From positions 3,596,001-3,660,000 of the forward strand of contig NZ_CP041783.1 in the NCBI RefSeq assembly GCF_007567505.1: 64,000 bases of DNA, in the 5' to 3' direction. A model generated the notes under the pieces. That model was not told the origin of the DNA. It searched no databases and worked only from the letters and a program-made list of their open reading frames with translations. Of the stretch, positions 51,539 through 64,000 are shown in pieces. Origin of the DNA: Shewanella donghaensis. Lineage in GTDB: Bacteria; Pseudomonadota; Gammaproteobacteria; Enterobacterales; Shewanellaceae. The position numbers and the translations under genes are program-made. Position 1 is the first letter of the stretch. Every line of letters starts with the position of its first letter.

Positions 51539-51991
51539 TTAAGATTGCCTATTACGGCTGGCTAATGCAGCCAGCCGTTTTAGTTTTTCGCCTAGTGAAC
51601 CTTCTACGTGATCAGCCAATGTCTGCAGGTGCTCTGCAGCAGCAGGGCTGATTTTTGCGTAATTAGTTGTGGCTTTACTTGGTGTTATTGCTAACCCTGG
51701 GTTGACTTTAACCTCTATTGCGGTAAGCATTGGAAGTGTCTCTTCTTTAAGTTGTTGCAGAAGTTTGGTCTTTTGGAAGTTTATTCTAGCAGCCCATGCA
51801 GCCGAAGTAGTTTCAATAACAAGAACACCCTGACGAAGATTAGCGACTTTTAGCTGTTCAGCAACAGGACCATTTAAACTTTGCTTTACGTAATTATTAA
51901 GCTGGTTTAACAGTTCTGCTTTTTCAGCAAATGCCGGTAATGTTCCTGATTGATGTAGTAATCTACTGAGATCCTGAGGGGGCTTTTTCAT
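51539..51991 (-). CDS. dciA: DciA-like DUF721 protein (replicative helicase loader family)
   Basis: A 150-aa DUF721 protein. The N terminus holds a KH-like domain (QSLNGPVAEQLKVANLRQGVLVIETTSAAWAARINFQKTKLL, split here as seen over residues 38–80). DciA proteins assist DnaB loading in bacteria without DnaC; gammaproteobacterial dciA genes are known next to secA, as here. An upstream in-frame extension to 52069 is rejected because it would overlap the divergent peptidase gene. ATG at 51991 gives the family start, though no strong ribosome site is seen. Its 3' codons contain a terminator stem for lpxC. Confidence 0.8.
   Translation of the reverse strand: MKKPPQDLSRLLHQSGTLPAFAEKAELLNQLNNYVKQSLNGPVAEQLKVANLRQGVLVIETTSAAWAARINFQKTKLLQQLKEETLPMLTAIEVKVNPGLAITPSKATTNYAKISPAAAEHLQTLADHVEGSLGEKLKRLAALASRNRQS
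51554..51588 (+). terminator. lpxC terminator embedded in the dciA coding sequence
   Basis: Perfect 10-bp stem ACGGCTGGCT / AGCCAGCCGT with a 5-nt loop, followed by TTTTAGTTTTT on the + strand. It lies 21 bp past the lpxC stop but inside the last codons of dciA. Confidence 0.82.
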
Positions 51992-52018
51992 ATGATAATA
52001 AGATGGCTGAGTTAGGCT

Positions 52019-52918
52019 ATGAGTGTAACAGTTTTTATTCAAGGTCGAAATGGAGTTACGCGCTGGCATCCTAGCAAGCGTTGGTTACTTCTACCTATTC
52101 TATTAGTTGCAGCAGGAACCGGCATTTATCACCAAAATGTTGAGCGTTTTGCTAAACAACAGACCAAAGTTGATGAAAATCAAAAGCTGCGCGAACAACA
52201 AAAGCAGCAGGTCGTAAATCTCAAAAAAGCAACAGAAACCCAATTAGCTACATTGGTGACTCATGTCGCCTCTATGCAAGCCAAAATTACCCGTCTCGAA
52301 GCGCTCGGTCAGCAAGTTGCTGAAAATAATTTACTTGAAGATCAATTCGACTTTGCCACAGAAGTGGGTGTCGGTGGGCTGAGTGAAATGGGCGCTGGCG
52401 TGGAAATAAACCAACTGTTGAACGATATGACACAGCTGGTATCAAGAATTGATAATAATAATGTTCAACTGTCTCTACTTGAAACAGTCTCAACTAATCT
52501 CCATATAGATGAAGAACGTTATATATCAGGGCGACCAATCTCTAAAGGTTGGTTATCTTCGCCCTACGGTTTACGGAATGACCCTTTTAATGGTCGTAGA
52601 ACAATGCATAAAGGTATTGATTTTGCGGGCACTGAAGGCGGCGATGTTATTGCAACTGCTGCAGGTGTAGTAACGTGGTCTGGAAATATGCTTGGATATG
52701 GTGGGTTAGTCGAAATTGATCATGGAAATGGTCTTCGAACCCGCTATGGACACAACAAATCTATGTCAGTAAACCTAGGTGACGTCGTTGCCAAAGGCGA
52801 TAAAATTGCCAGTATGGGAAGCACAGGCCGTTCAACTGGTCCCCACGTGCATTACGAAGTTTTACGAAACGGACAGCAAATAGATCCAAGAAAGTTCGTC
52901 TATCGCAAAGCGAGTTAA
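52019..52918 (+). CDS. M23 family metallopeptidase (LytM domain), membrane anchored
   Basis: Predicted periplasmic endopeptidase acting on peptidoglycan cross-bridges, or an amidase activator. One N-terminal transmembrane helix (about 22–40) and a coiled coil (about 45–105) precede the LytM domain (about 180–299). Zinc ligands appear in MHKGIDFA (His, Asp) and HVHYEV (HxH), so it looks catalytically competent rather than an EnvC/NlpD-type degenerate form. It occupies the position between lpxC and secA where E. coli has the secretion monitor secM. The start lies only 27 bp from the divergent dciA start. The ribosome site is weak (GTTAGG). Confidence 0.88.
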   Translation: MSVTVFIQGRNGVTRWHPSKRWLLLPILLVAAGTGIYHQNVERFAKQQTKVDENQKLREQQKQQVVNLKKATETQLATLVTHVASMQAKITRLEALGQQVAENNLLEDQFDFATEVGVGGLSEMGAGVEINQLLNDMTQLVSRIDNNNVQLSLLETVSTNLHIDEERYISGRPISKGWLSSPYGLRNDPFNGRRTMHKGIDFAGTEGGDVIATAAGVVTWSGNMLGYGGLVEIDHGNGLRTRYGHNKSMSVNLGDVVAKGDKIASMGSTGRSTGPHVHYEVLRNGQQIDPRKFVYRKAS

Positions 52919-52976
52919 TAACATTTTCGGTTAAGTCGCTCATTTGAGCTCAACCTACAAGAGATAAGTGATTAAG

Positions 52977-55709
52977 ATGTTAGGCAAATTACTGACAAAA
53001 GTATTCGGCAGTCGTAACGACCGTACCTTGAAAGGCCTTGGTAAAGTTGTAATTAAAATTAATGCATTAGAAGCTGAATATGAAAAGCTATCTGATGAAG
53101 AACTAAAAGCCAAAACAGAAGATTTTCGCCAGCGTATTGAAAACGGTGAAACGTTAGATTCACTGATGGCAGAAGTGTTTGCCACTGTACGTGAAGCATC
53201 TAAACGTGTTTTCGACATGCGTCATTTTGACGTGCAATTACTGGGTGGTATGGTACTAGATAGTAACCGTATCGCTGAAATGAGAACCGGTGAAGGTAAA
53301 ACCTTAACTGCAACGCTGCCAGCTTATTTAAATGGTATCACTGGTAAAGGCGTTCACGTCATTACAGTGAATGACTATCTTGCTCGCCGTGATGCGGAAA
53401 ACAACCGTCCATTGTTTGAATTCTTAGGGCTAAGCGTTGGTATTAACGTCGCAGGTCTTGGTCAAGTAGAAAAGAAAGAAGCATACAACTCAGATATTAC
53501 CTATGGTACTAACAACGAGTTTGGTTTCGATTACCTACGTGACAACATGGCTTTCTCTCCTCAAGAACGAGTTCAACGTCCGTTGCATTACGCACTGATT
53601 GATGAAGTCGATTCAATTCTAATCGATGAAGCTCGTACGCCATTGATTATCTCTGGTGCTGCTGAGAATAGTTCAGAACTTTATATTAAAGTTAACACGC
53701 TTATTCCTAATCTTATCGTTCAAGAAAAAGAAGATACAGAAGATGAGATTGGTGAAGGTGATTTCAGTATTGATGAAAAAGCCAAACAAGTTCACTTTAC
53801 TGAACGTGGTCAAGAAAAAGTCGAGCAACTTTTAGTTGAACTTGGTGTGCTTAATGAAGGTGATTCACTTTATTCGGCAGCGAATATTTCGTTACTGCAT
53901 CACGTTAATGCCGCTTTAAGAGCGCATAAATTATTTGAACGTGATGTTGATTATATTGTTCAAGACGATGAAGTGATTATTGTTGATGAACATACCGGCC
54001 GTACCATGCCAGGTCGTCGTTGGTCTGAAGGTTTACATCAAGCTGTTGAAGCTAAAGAAAGTGTAAATATTCAAAATGAAAACCAAACACTAGCGTCAAT
54101 AACATTCCAAAACTACTTCCGTCAATATGAGAAGTTAGCTGGGATGACGGGTACTGCAGATACCGAAGCTTTTGAGTTTCAACACATCTATGGATTAGAT
54201 ACTGTTGTTGTCCCAACTAATAAGCCGATGGTTCGTAATGATATGCCTGATTTGGTTTATCTTACTGCGACAGAAAAATACAATGCCATCATCGAAGATA
54301 TCAAAGGTTGTCGTGAACGCGGACAGCCGGTGCTTGTTGGTACCGTATCAATTGAACAATCTGAGCTTTTAGCCACGCTATTAACTCAAGCTAAAATTCA
54401 ACATTCAGTATTGAATGCGAAGTTCCATGAAAAAGAAGCAGATATTGTTGCTCAAGCAGGTAGTGCTGGAGTCGTGACAATTGCAACTAACATGGCAGGA
54501 CGTGGTACCGATATCGTGTTAGGCGGTAACTGGAAAGTCGAAGTTGAAGCATTAAAGAATCCAACCGAAGATCAAATTGCTCGCATTAAAGCGGAATGGC
54601 AAATTCGCCATGATGCTGTTATTGCGTCAGGTGGTTTACACATCCTAGGTACAGAGCGTCATGAATCTCGTCGTATCGATAACCAGTTACGTGGTCGTTC
54701 TGGTCGTCAAGGTGATGCAGGTTCTTCACGTTTCTATCTTTCTATGGAAGATAGCTTGATGCGTATCTTCGCTTCAGAAAAAGTATCTGGCATGATGAAA
54801 AAGCTAGGTATGGAAGAAGGCGAAGCCATCGAGCATCCTTGGGTATCTCGTGCGATTGAAAACGCGCAACGTAAAGTAGAAGCACGTAACTTCGATATTC
54901 GTAAGCAACTACTAGAATACGATGATGTTGCCAATGACCAACGTCAGGTTGTGTACTCACAGCGTAACGAGTTAATGGATGCTGAAACGATTGAAGATAC
55001 TATCTCTAATATTGAACAAGATGTTGTCAGTGGTGTGATTGATCAATATATCCCTCAACAATCAGTTGAAGAATTATGGGATGTACCCGCTTTAGAGCAA
55101 CGTCTTGCACAAGAGTTTGGTTTGCAACTGACTATTCAAGAGTGGCTAGATACTGAAGATGATCTTCATGAAGAAACATTACGTGAGCGTATTGTTTCTA
55201 GTTGGAGCGAAGCATACAAAGCTAAAGAACAGATGGTAGGCGAACAAGTTCTCCGTCAATTTGAAAAAGCGGTCATGCTGCAAACACTAGATGGACTTTG
55301 GAAAGAGCATTTAGCGGCAATGGATCATTTGCGTCAAGGTATTCACTTACGTGGCTATGCGCAGAAAAATCCAAAGCAAGAATACAAACGTGAATCGTTT
55401 GAGCTATTCCAGCAAATGTTGGAGTCGTTAAAGCATGATGTGATTAGCGTACTATCTAAAGTACAAGTACAAGCGCAGTCAGACGTCGATGATATGGAGC
55501 AGCGTCGTCGCGATGAAGAAGCTAAAGTTCAACGTGAATACCAGCATGCAGCATCAGAATCATTAACTGATAACTCTGAAGGTGAAGCTATACCTGCAAC
55601 AGCTACAGCAAGAACGGTAATCAGAGACGGTGAAAAGGTCGGTCGTAATGATCCCTGTCCTTGTGGCTCAGGTAAGAAGTATAAGCAATGTCATGGTAAA
55701 TTGAGCTAA
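52977..55709 (+). CDS. secA: Preprotein translocase ATPase SecA
   Basis: Motor of the Sec secretion pathway. It has Walker [18 protein letters not shown] near 102, [15 protein letters not shown], the second nucleotide-binding domain motif [10 protein letters not shown] and the [17 protein letters not shown] block ([15 protein letters not shown]). The C-terminal zinc finger [14 protein letters not shown] (CxC…CH) binds SecB and lipids. A GTG at 52968 is in frame with AAGAG close upstream. The ATG at 52977 gives the usual family start [15 protein letters not shown]; which is used is uncertain. Length is 910 aa. Confidence 0.97.
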   Translation: MLGKLLTKVFGSRNDRTLKGLGKVVIKINALEAEYEKLSDEELKAKTEDFRQRIENGETLDSLMAEVFATVREASKRVFDMRHFDVQLLGGMVLDSNRIAEMRTGEGKTLTATLPAYLNGITGKGVHVITVNDYLARRDAENNRPLFEFLGLSVGINVAGLGQVEKKEAYNSDITYGTNNEFGFDYLRDNMAFSPQERVQRPLHYALIDEVDSILIDEARTPLIISGAAENSSELYIKVNTLIPNLIVQEKEDTEDEIGEGDFSIDEKAKQVHFTERGQEKVEQLLVELGVLNEGDSLYSAANISLLHHVNAALRAHKLFERDVDYIVQDDEVIIVDEHTGRTMPGRRWSEGLHQAVEAKESVNIQNENQTLASITFQNYFRQYEKLAGMTGTADTEAFEFQHIYGLDTVVVPTNKPMVRNDMPDLVYLTATEKYNAIIEDIKGCRERGQPVLVGTVSIEQSELLATLLTQAKIQHSVLNAKFHEKEADIVAQAGSAGVVTIATNMAGRGTDIVLGGNWKVEVEALKNPTEDQIARIKAEWQIRHDAVIASGGLHILGTERHESRRIDNQLRGRSGRQGDAGSSRFYLSMEDSLMRIFASEKVSGMMKKLGMEEGEAIEHPWVSRAIENAQRKVEARNFDIRKQLLEYDDVANDQRQVVYSQRNELMDAETIEDTISNIEQDVVSGVIDQYIPQQSVEELWDVPALEQRLAQEFGLQLTIQEWLDTEDDLHEETLRERIVSSWSEAYKAKEQMVGEQVLRQFEKAVMLQTLDGLWKEHLAAMDHLRQGIHLRGYAQKNPKQEYKRESFELFQQMLESLKHDVISVLSKVQVQAQSDVDDMEQRRRDEEAKVQREYQHAASESLTDNSEGEAIPATATARTVIRDGEKVGRNDPCPCGSGKKYKQCHGKLS

Positions 55710-55733
55710 ACCTCTCCTTATCATTGTCATTTT

Positions 55734-55762
55734 AAAAAGCAGCCAATTTGGCTGCTTTTTTT
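55734..55762 (+). terminator. Terminator after secA
   Basis: Perfect 11-bp stem AAAAAGCAGCC / GGCTGCTTTTT with an AATTT loop and continuing T-run. Confidence 0.88.
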
Positions 55763-55807
55763 GTGCTTACTAAAAAGTGGCTGCAAATTAGTCGTTTAGT
55801 GGTTTTT

Positions 55808-55850
55808 TGTGGATAACTTTGGGGGTAAATAGTGGGTAGCTTGTGGCTAA
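55808..55850 (+). promoter_or_regulatory. Helically phased G(T/G)GGNTAA repeats upstream of rrn P1
   Basis: Four related octamers at 55809, 55821, 55832 and 55843 (steps 12, 11, 11 bp). The first forms a perfect DnaA-box sequence, TGTGGATAA, 77 bp from the P1 −35. The same array at the same distance precedes the second rrn operon. Confidence 0.65.
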
Positions 55851-55892
55851 TATAAAAGATCATGAAAAATGCAAAAAACATTGAAAAATCCC

Positions 55893-55920
55893 TTGCAGAC
55901 TTTCAGAATCTCCCTATAAT
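55893..55920 (+). promoter_or_regulatory. rrn P1 promoter (first operon)
   Basis: TTGCAG, 16-bp spacer, TATAAT, then a GCGC discriminator typical of stringently controlled rRNA promoters. Confidence 0.88.
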
Positions 55921-56026
55921 GCGCAACCACTGACACGGCAAACCACGCACTAGCATGGGTTACACGCCAAATCAGTTCACTGTAAAGTGACGCTGAAAAT
56001 AGTTTTTAAATAAGTTTAAAAATGAC

Positions 56027-56054
56027 TTGACGCGATAAGGGAATTGCGTAGAAT
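56027..56054 (+). promoter_or_regulatory. rrn P2 promoter (first operon)
   Basis: TTGACG, 16-bp spacer, TAGAAT, followed by ACGCATCCC. It is conserved in the second operon. Confidence 0.82.
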
Positions 56055-56112
56055 ACGCATCCCAAGCCAACGACCTAGCGTCTACTGGCGGAGTCTGAAA
56101 AATTGATTCCAC

Positions 56113-56123
56113 GCTCTTTAACA
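56113..56123 (+). promoter_or_regulatory. rrn leader boxA antitermination site
   Basis: GCTCTTTAACA matches the boxA core bound by NusB/S10 in rRNA antitermination. It lies between P2 and 16S. Confidence 0.85.
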
Positions 56124-56356
56124 ATTTATCAAGTAATCTGTGTGGACATTCACAGGTGTTGAGTTAATCGAAATTGCTTACTTCTTTCTAGTAAAGAATG
56201 TAGCAATCAAAATTATTTACTCAATGTAACGATGAGTGTTCATAGCAATATGTAACAAACGTTTTAGAGATTCTTCCGAGTCTTTAAAATGAAATCAGAA
56301 TTCATTGAGCCGAAGCGACGTTCTTATTTATAAGGATGGTTGCTTTAACAAAACTT

Positions 56357-57899
<1,543 letters not shown>

Positions 57900-57972
57900 C
57901 CTATACGACTAACTCAATATTTGATGAGTGTTCACACAGATTACTTGATAGAAAGAAAGAGCAATATACGTT

Positions 57973-58049
<77 letters not shown>

Positions 58050-58110
58050 AAATCTTCATTTCTCCTAAGCGAAGATTTTGTATTAACGTATTTGTTCACT
58101 GCATGTAAAT

Positions 58111-58186
58111 GGGGCTATAGCTCAGCTGGGAGAGCGCCTGCCTTGCACGCAGGAGGTCTGCGGTTCGATCCCGCATAGCTCCACCA
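58111..58186 (+). tRNA. alaT: tRNA-Ala (TGC)
   Basis: 76-nt cloverleaf with encoded CCA. The anticodon loop TTGCACG carries TGC, and the G·U identity pair (position 3·70) is present in GGGGCTA / TAGCTCC. Second tRNA of the rrn spacer. Confidence 0.97.
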
Positions 58187-58232
58187 TTTACATCTTCTCA
58201 TTATTTTGAGTCGACATATGCAATTAAGAGAT

Positions 58233-58269
58233 GCCAAAGATAATCTGAACATTATCTTTGGCTTTTTTT
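58233..58269 (+). other. Terminator-like hairpin inside the 16S–23S spacer
   Basis: Perfect 12-bp stem GCCAAAGATAAT / ATTATCTTTGGC with a 6-nt loop and seven T. It has the form of an intrinsic terminator yet lies between tRNA-Ala and 23S. A boxA follows at 58275. Confidence 0.8.
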
Positions 58270-58274
58270 AGCCC

Positions 58275-58285
58275 GTTCTTTAACA
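58275..58285 (+). promoter_or_regulatory. Spacer boxA
   Basis: GTTCTTTAACA resembles the leader boxA. E. coli rrn spacers also carry a boxA before 23S. Confidence 0.75.
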
Positions 58286-58556
58286 ATTTGGAAAGCTGAT
58301 AGTATTTAACATGATGATGTCTGTCGTTATGTTATTTACAAAATCGTATTATTGGGAAATTAATCCTTTTTCAGTAATACATTGAGTTCTCAAAACACTT
58401 TATTAAGTGTCTTGAATATTCTAAAAATCTAAGGCGAATTTGTGTACTCGAAAGAGATGCAAATTATGTAATAAACCAGCTAGTTACGATATAACTGTTA
58501 AGGCTACCCGCTTTAACAACACTTGTTTTCATTTATGAAACTGATGTGGGTTGTAT

Positions 58557-61450
<2,894 letters not shown>

Positions 61451-61630
61451 ACAACCCAGATGAGTTTTATCTGAGTGAGTTGTGGTAACTAGATTTATTA
61501 CAGACTGAAAAGTCGAACTTAGATACGAATATAAAGCGCTTAATGAAGTGCGAACTCAAAAAAATCTCGAAAGAGTTATCAGATTTCCGAATTATTATTT
61601 ACTGCGAATGCGGTAAATGAAGCAAGAATT

Positions 61631-61750
61631 TGCTTGGTGACAATAGCATTGTGGTACCACCTGATCCCATCCCGAACTCAGCAGTGAAACGCAATAGCGC
61701 CGATGATAGTGTGGGGTCTCCCCATGTGAAAGTAGGTCATCGCCAAGCGC
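61631..61750 (+). rRNA. rrf: 5S ribosomal RNA (first copy)
   Basis: About 120 nt, with the conserved CCGAACTCAGCAGTGAAACG and GCCGATGATAGTGTGGGGTC blocks. The terminal helix pairs GCTTGG with CCAAGC. Confidence 0.95.
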
Positions 61751-61780
61751 CTAATTTTCTAGAAAGAGAACCAAGATCAT

Positions 61781-61856
<76 letters not shown>

Positions 61857-61872
61857 TCTTTAAAACCAGATT

Positions 61873-61992
61873 TGTCTGGAGACAATAGCATTGTGGTACC
61901 ACCTGATCCCATCCCGAACTCAGCAGTGAAACGCAATCGCGCCGATGATAGTGTGGGGTCTCCCCATGTGAAAGTAGGTCATTTCCAGACGC
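61873..61992 (+). rRNA. rrf: 5S ribosomal RNA (second copy)
   Basis: About 120 nt. The core is identical to the first 5S apart from one A→C. The terminal helix differs on both strands but still pairs (GTCTGG with CCAGAC). Confidence 0.94.
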
Positions 61993-62002
61993 CAAATTAG
62001 AT

Positions 62003-62034
62003 AAAGCCCTAACTCAACGAGTTAGGGCTTTTTT
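62003..62034 (+). terminator. rrn operon terminator
   Basis: Thirteen-base perfect stem beginning AAAGCCCTAACTC, 3-nt loop, and six T. Confidence 0.9.
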
Positions 62035-62078
62035 CGTTTGATTTATTATTTTTGTACGAGTATTTAATACACTAGTAA

Positions 62079-62135
62079 TTACTCACTAGGTAGAGCGCAT
62101 TCTTGGTAAGGATGAGGTCGCCGCTCGATTCACCA
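62079..62135 (+). pseudogene. Degenerate tRNA-Thr remnant
   Basis: Matches tRNA-Thr from the D arm through the anticodon (TGGTAAGGATGAGGT intact), then breaks. About 11 nt of the T arm and acceptor are deleted before the CACCA, and the 5' acceptor strand is unrecognisable. It cannot fold as a tRNA. Confidence 0.85.
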
Positions 62136-62151
62136 TCCTTAAAAATAGCGT

Positions 62152-62271
62152 TGTCTGGAGACAATATCATTGTAGTAACATCTGATCACATCCCAAATTG
62201 AGCAGTGAAACGCAATTACGCCGATGATAGTGTGGGGACTCCCCATGTGTAAACAGGTTATTTCCAGGTGC
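62152..62271 (+). pseudogene. Degenerate third 5S rRNA copy
   Basis: Collinear with the second 5S over 120 nt without indels but with roughly fifteen substitutions, several in otherwise invariant positions (for example CCGAACTCAG has become CCAAATTGAG). It is probably a decaying duplicate; a divergent functional 5S is less likely. Confidence 0.8.
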
Positions 62272-62281
62272 CAAATAAGAT

Positions 62282-62312
62282 AAAGGCCTAACTCATGAGT
62301 TAGGCCTTTTTT
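62282..62312 (+). terminator. Terminator after the degenerate 5S
   Basis: Fully palindromic stem centred on TCATGA with flanking AAAGGCC / GGCCTTT and a T-run. It resembles the active rrn terminator in sequence (CCTAACTC shared), as expected from duplication. Confidence 0.85.
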
Positions 62313-63052
62313 CGTTTGGGTTTGTAAAACATTTACAGCTAAAAGGTTGTCGATAAATGAGTATTACACATAACTTTTGGCTGTTTGGTTCTTTGATTGT
62401 CACAAATAATTTAAGTGAAGAGCTAAATAAAGTTCAAAAAATGCGGAGTGTTTGATTTTATAAACTAATGACTCTTCGACTCTTCGACTCTTCGACTCTT
62501 CGACTCTTCGACTCTTCGACTCTTCTACTCTTCTACTCTTCTACTCTTCTACTCTTCTACTCTTCTACTCTTCTACTCTTCTACTCTTCTACTCTTCCGT
62601 CTATATAACTCATTTTTCGACTCAAAAAGATTAACGGCTCTAAACATCTTATAAAAAGTCATACTTCAACCTATCTGTATGGCGCAGCTATGCCAGCTGT
62701 ATTAACTTTATAGAAGTTTTTTCAGTTAATTTGAAGCAGCACTGACCGACCCCAAATGATTAAGAACGTATTACAGCTAGAATAAATTTAGATATTTTCG
62801 GTTTTTTTTACCAATTCAACTAAAATTGAAAGCCGCGTCTGATAAATGTGTCGTTAGATCAGCGCTTTTTAACGCTGAAACAATTTATCAACCCGAAAAA
62901 TGGGGATAGTTTTACCGCAGTCATCATTGTGCTGCTACGAGTGAATAGCAGAAATGGCGGTTACGATGGCCGTTAACTCTTTGTATCATTGACGTTGGGG
63001 AATAAAAGGTTGTTATAGCACTGCGGTAATTAACGGCTATTACCCCTTAAAT
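62313..63052. other. Spacer between tandem rrn operons
   Basis: No gene is supported here. It contains the 8-bp minisatellite at 62471–62598; the remainder is AT-rich single-copy sequence leading to the second rrn promoter region. Confidence 0.6.
62471..62598. repeat. 8-bp minisatellite, 16 tandem copies
   Basis: Exactly 128 bp: six ACTCTTCG, nine ACTCTTCT and one ACTCTTCC. The eighth base changes once along the array, so the two blocks expanded separately from variant units. Confidence 0.97.
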
Positions 63053-63084
63053 TGTGGGTAACTGTGGGGGTAACAAGTGTGTAT
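63053..63084 (+). promoter_or_regulatory. Phased upstream repeats of the second rrn operon
   Basis: GTGGGTAA (63054), GGGGGTAA (63066) and GTGTGTAT (63077) repeat the 12- and 11-bp steps seen at 55809–55839. The distance to the P1 −35 is again 77 bp. Confidence 0.62.
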
Positions 63085-63137
63085 CCTGTACTTAAGCGTT
63101 TAATGCTAAAAAACTTCATTTTTATGCAAAAAAGCCC

Positions 63138-63165
63138 TTGCGCGAAATTCTGATTTGCCTATAAT
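63138..63165 (+). promoter_or_regulatory. rrn P1 promoter (second operon)
   Basis: TTGCGC, 16-bp spacer, TATAAT, GCGC discriminator. Confidence 0.86.
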
Positions 63166-63284
63166 GCGCATCCACTGACACGGCGACAGGCCAATAGGCT
63201 CAACGTGTTAGCGTTAATTAAGACGGTTTTACATCATCATAATTAACGGGCAGAAAAGCATTTTAAATTAACGTTAAAAATGAC

Positions 63285-63312
63285 TTGACGCCCACAACGG
63301 GAAGTGTAGAAT
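63285..63312 (+). promoter_or_regulatory. rrn P2 promoter (second operon)
   Basis: TTGACG, 16-bp spacer, TAGAAT, followed by ACGCATCCC as in the first operon. Confidence 0.82.
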
Positions 63313-63372
63313 ACGCATCCCTAAGCCAACGACCTAGCGTCTAACGGCGGTATCTGAAAGATTGATACCAAC

Positions 63373-63383
63373 GCTCTTTAACA
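63373..63383 (+). promoter_or_regulatory. rrn leader boxA (second operon)
   Basis: GCTCTTTAACA, identical to the first operon's leader boxA. Confidence 0.85.
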
Positions 63384-63601
63384 ATCAAACAAGAAATCTG
63401 TGTGGACACTCACAGGTGTTGAGTTAATCGAAATTGCTACTTAGGTAGCAATCAAAATTATTTACTCAATGTAACGATGAGTGTTCATAGCAATATGTAA
63501 CAAACGTTTTAGAGATTCTTCCGAGTCTTTAAATCGAAATCAGAATTCATTGAGCCAAAGCGACGTTCTTATTTATAAGAATGGTTGCTTTAACAAAACT
63601 T

Positions 63602-64000
<399 letters not shown>

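Noticed and set aside
58233..58269. True end of the rrn transcript at the spacer hairpin
   Set aside because: 23S, 5S and tRNA-Thr downstream have no separate promoter that I can see, so transcription must pass; it is reported as terminator-like only.
62471..62598. Possible CRISPR array
   Set aside because: Units are 8 bp and contiguous with no spacers; it is a minisatellite.

Overview
The window looks like a chromosomal segment of a Shewanella-type gammaproteobacterium. Evidence for this is the 16S sequence, the dense conserved housekeeping blocks in gammaproteobacterial order, and an rrn operon ending in 5S–tRNA-Thr–5S as in E. coli rrnD. The genus is my inference from general recognition; no search was run.

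Region by region. (1) Positions 1–5556 hold the end of a restriction-modification module: a DNA cytosine-5 methyltransferase cut by the window edge, a McrB-like AAA+ ATPase and a McrC-like DUF2357/PD-(D/E)XK nuclease, all on the + strand. It resembles the LlaJI/BsuMI class of McrBC-related restriction. (2) 5638–18486 is the yicC / rph-pyrE / slmA-dut-coaBC / radC / rpmB-rpmG block. It is interrupted by a divergent lgt paralogue, a panE-like reductase, folE and an S9 peptidase with an N-terminal-only paralogue. (3) 18894–24647 carries argA, a small membrane protein, rarD, yigI and recQ. (4) 25032–30183 is a leuABCD operon with a complete leader-peptide attenuator (leuL). (5) 30598–33954 holds a FadL-type porin, glpK and a small disordered protein. 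(6) 34392–51533 is the full dcw division and wall cluster from mraZ to lpxC, with a clear MraZ operator and no ddl gene. (7) 51539–55709 is dciA, an M23 peptidase in the slot that secM occupies in E. coli, and secA. (8) 55808–62034 is a complete rrn operon, 16S–tRNA-Ile–tRNA-Ala–23S–5S–tRNA-Thr–5S. It is followed by a decayed tRNA-Thr/5S/terminator copy, an 8-bp minisatellite, and a second rrn operon in the same orientation that runs off the right edge in 16S.

How the parts work together: the dcw genes make lipid II (murE, murF, mraY, murD, murG, murC), build the divisome (ftsL, ftsI, ftsW, ftsQ, ftsA, ftsZ) and link to lipid A synthesis (lpxC). leuABCD converts 2-ketoisovalerate towards leucine under transcription attenuation. 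rph-pyrE carries a pyrE-type attenuator between the two genes. The most distinctive signals are regulatory or structural: the leu leader, the pyrE attenuator, the MraZ boxes, an lpxC terminator encoded inside dciA, helically phased repeats upstream of both rrn P1 promoters, a terminator-like hairpin inside the 16S–23S spacer, and the decaying third tRNA-Thr/5S unit. No CRISPR array, insertion sequence or prophage was seen.
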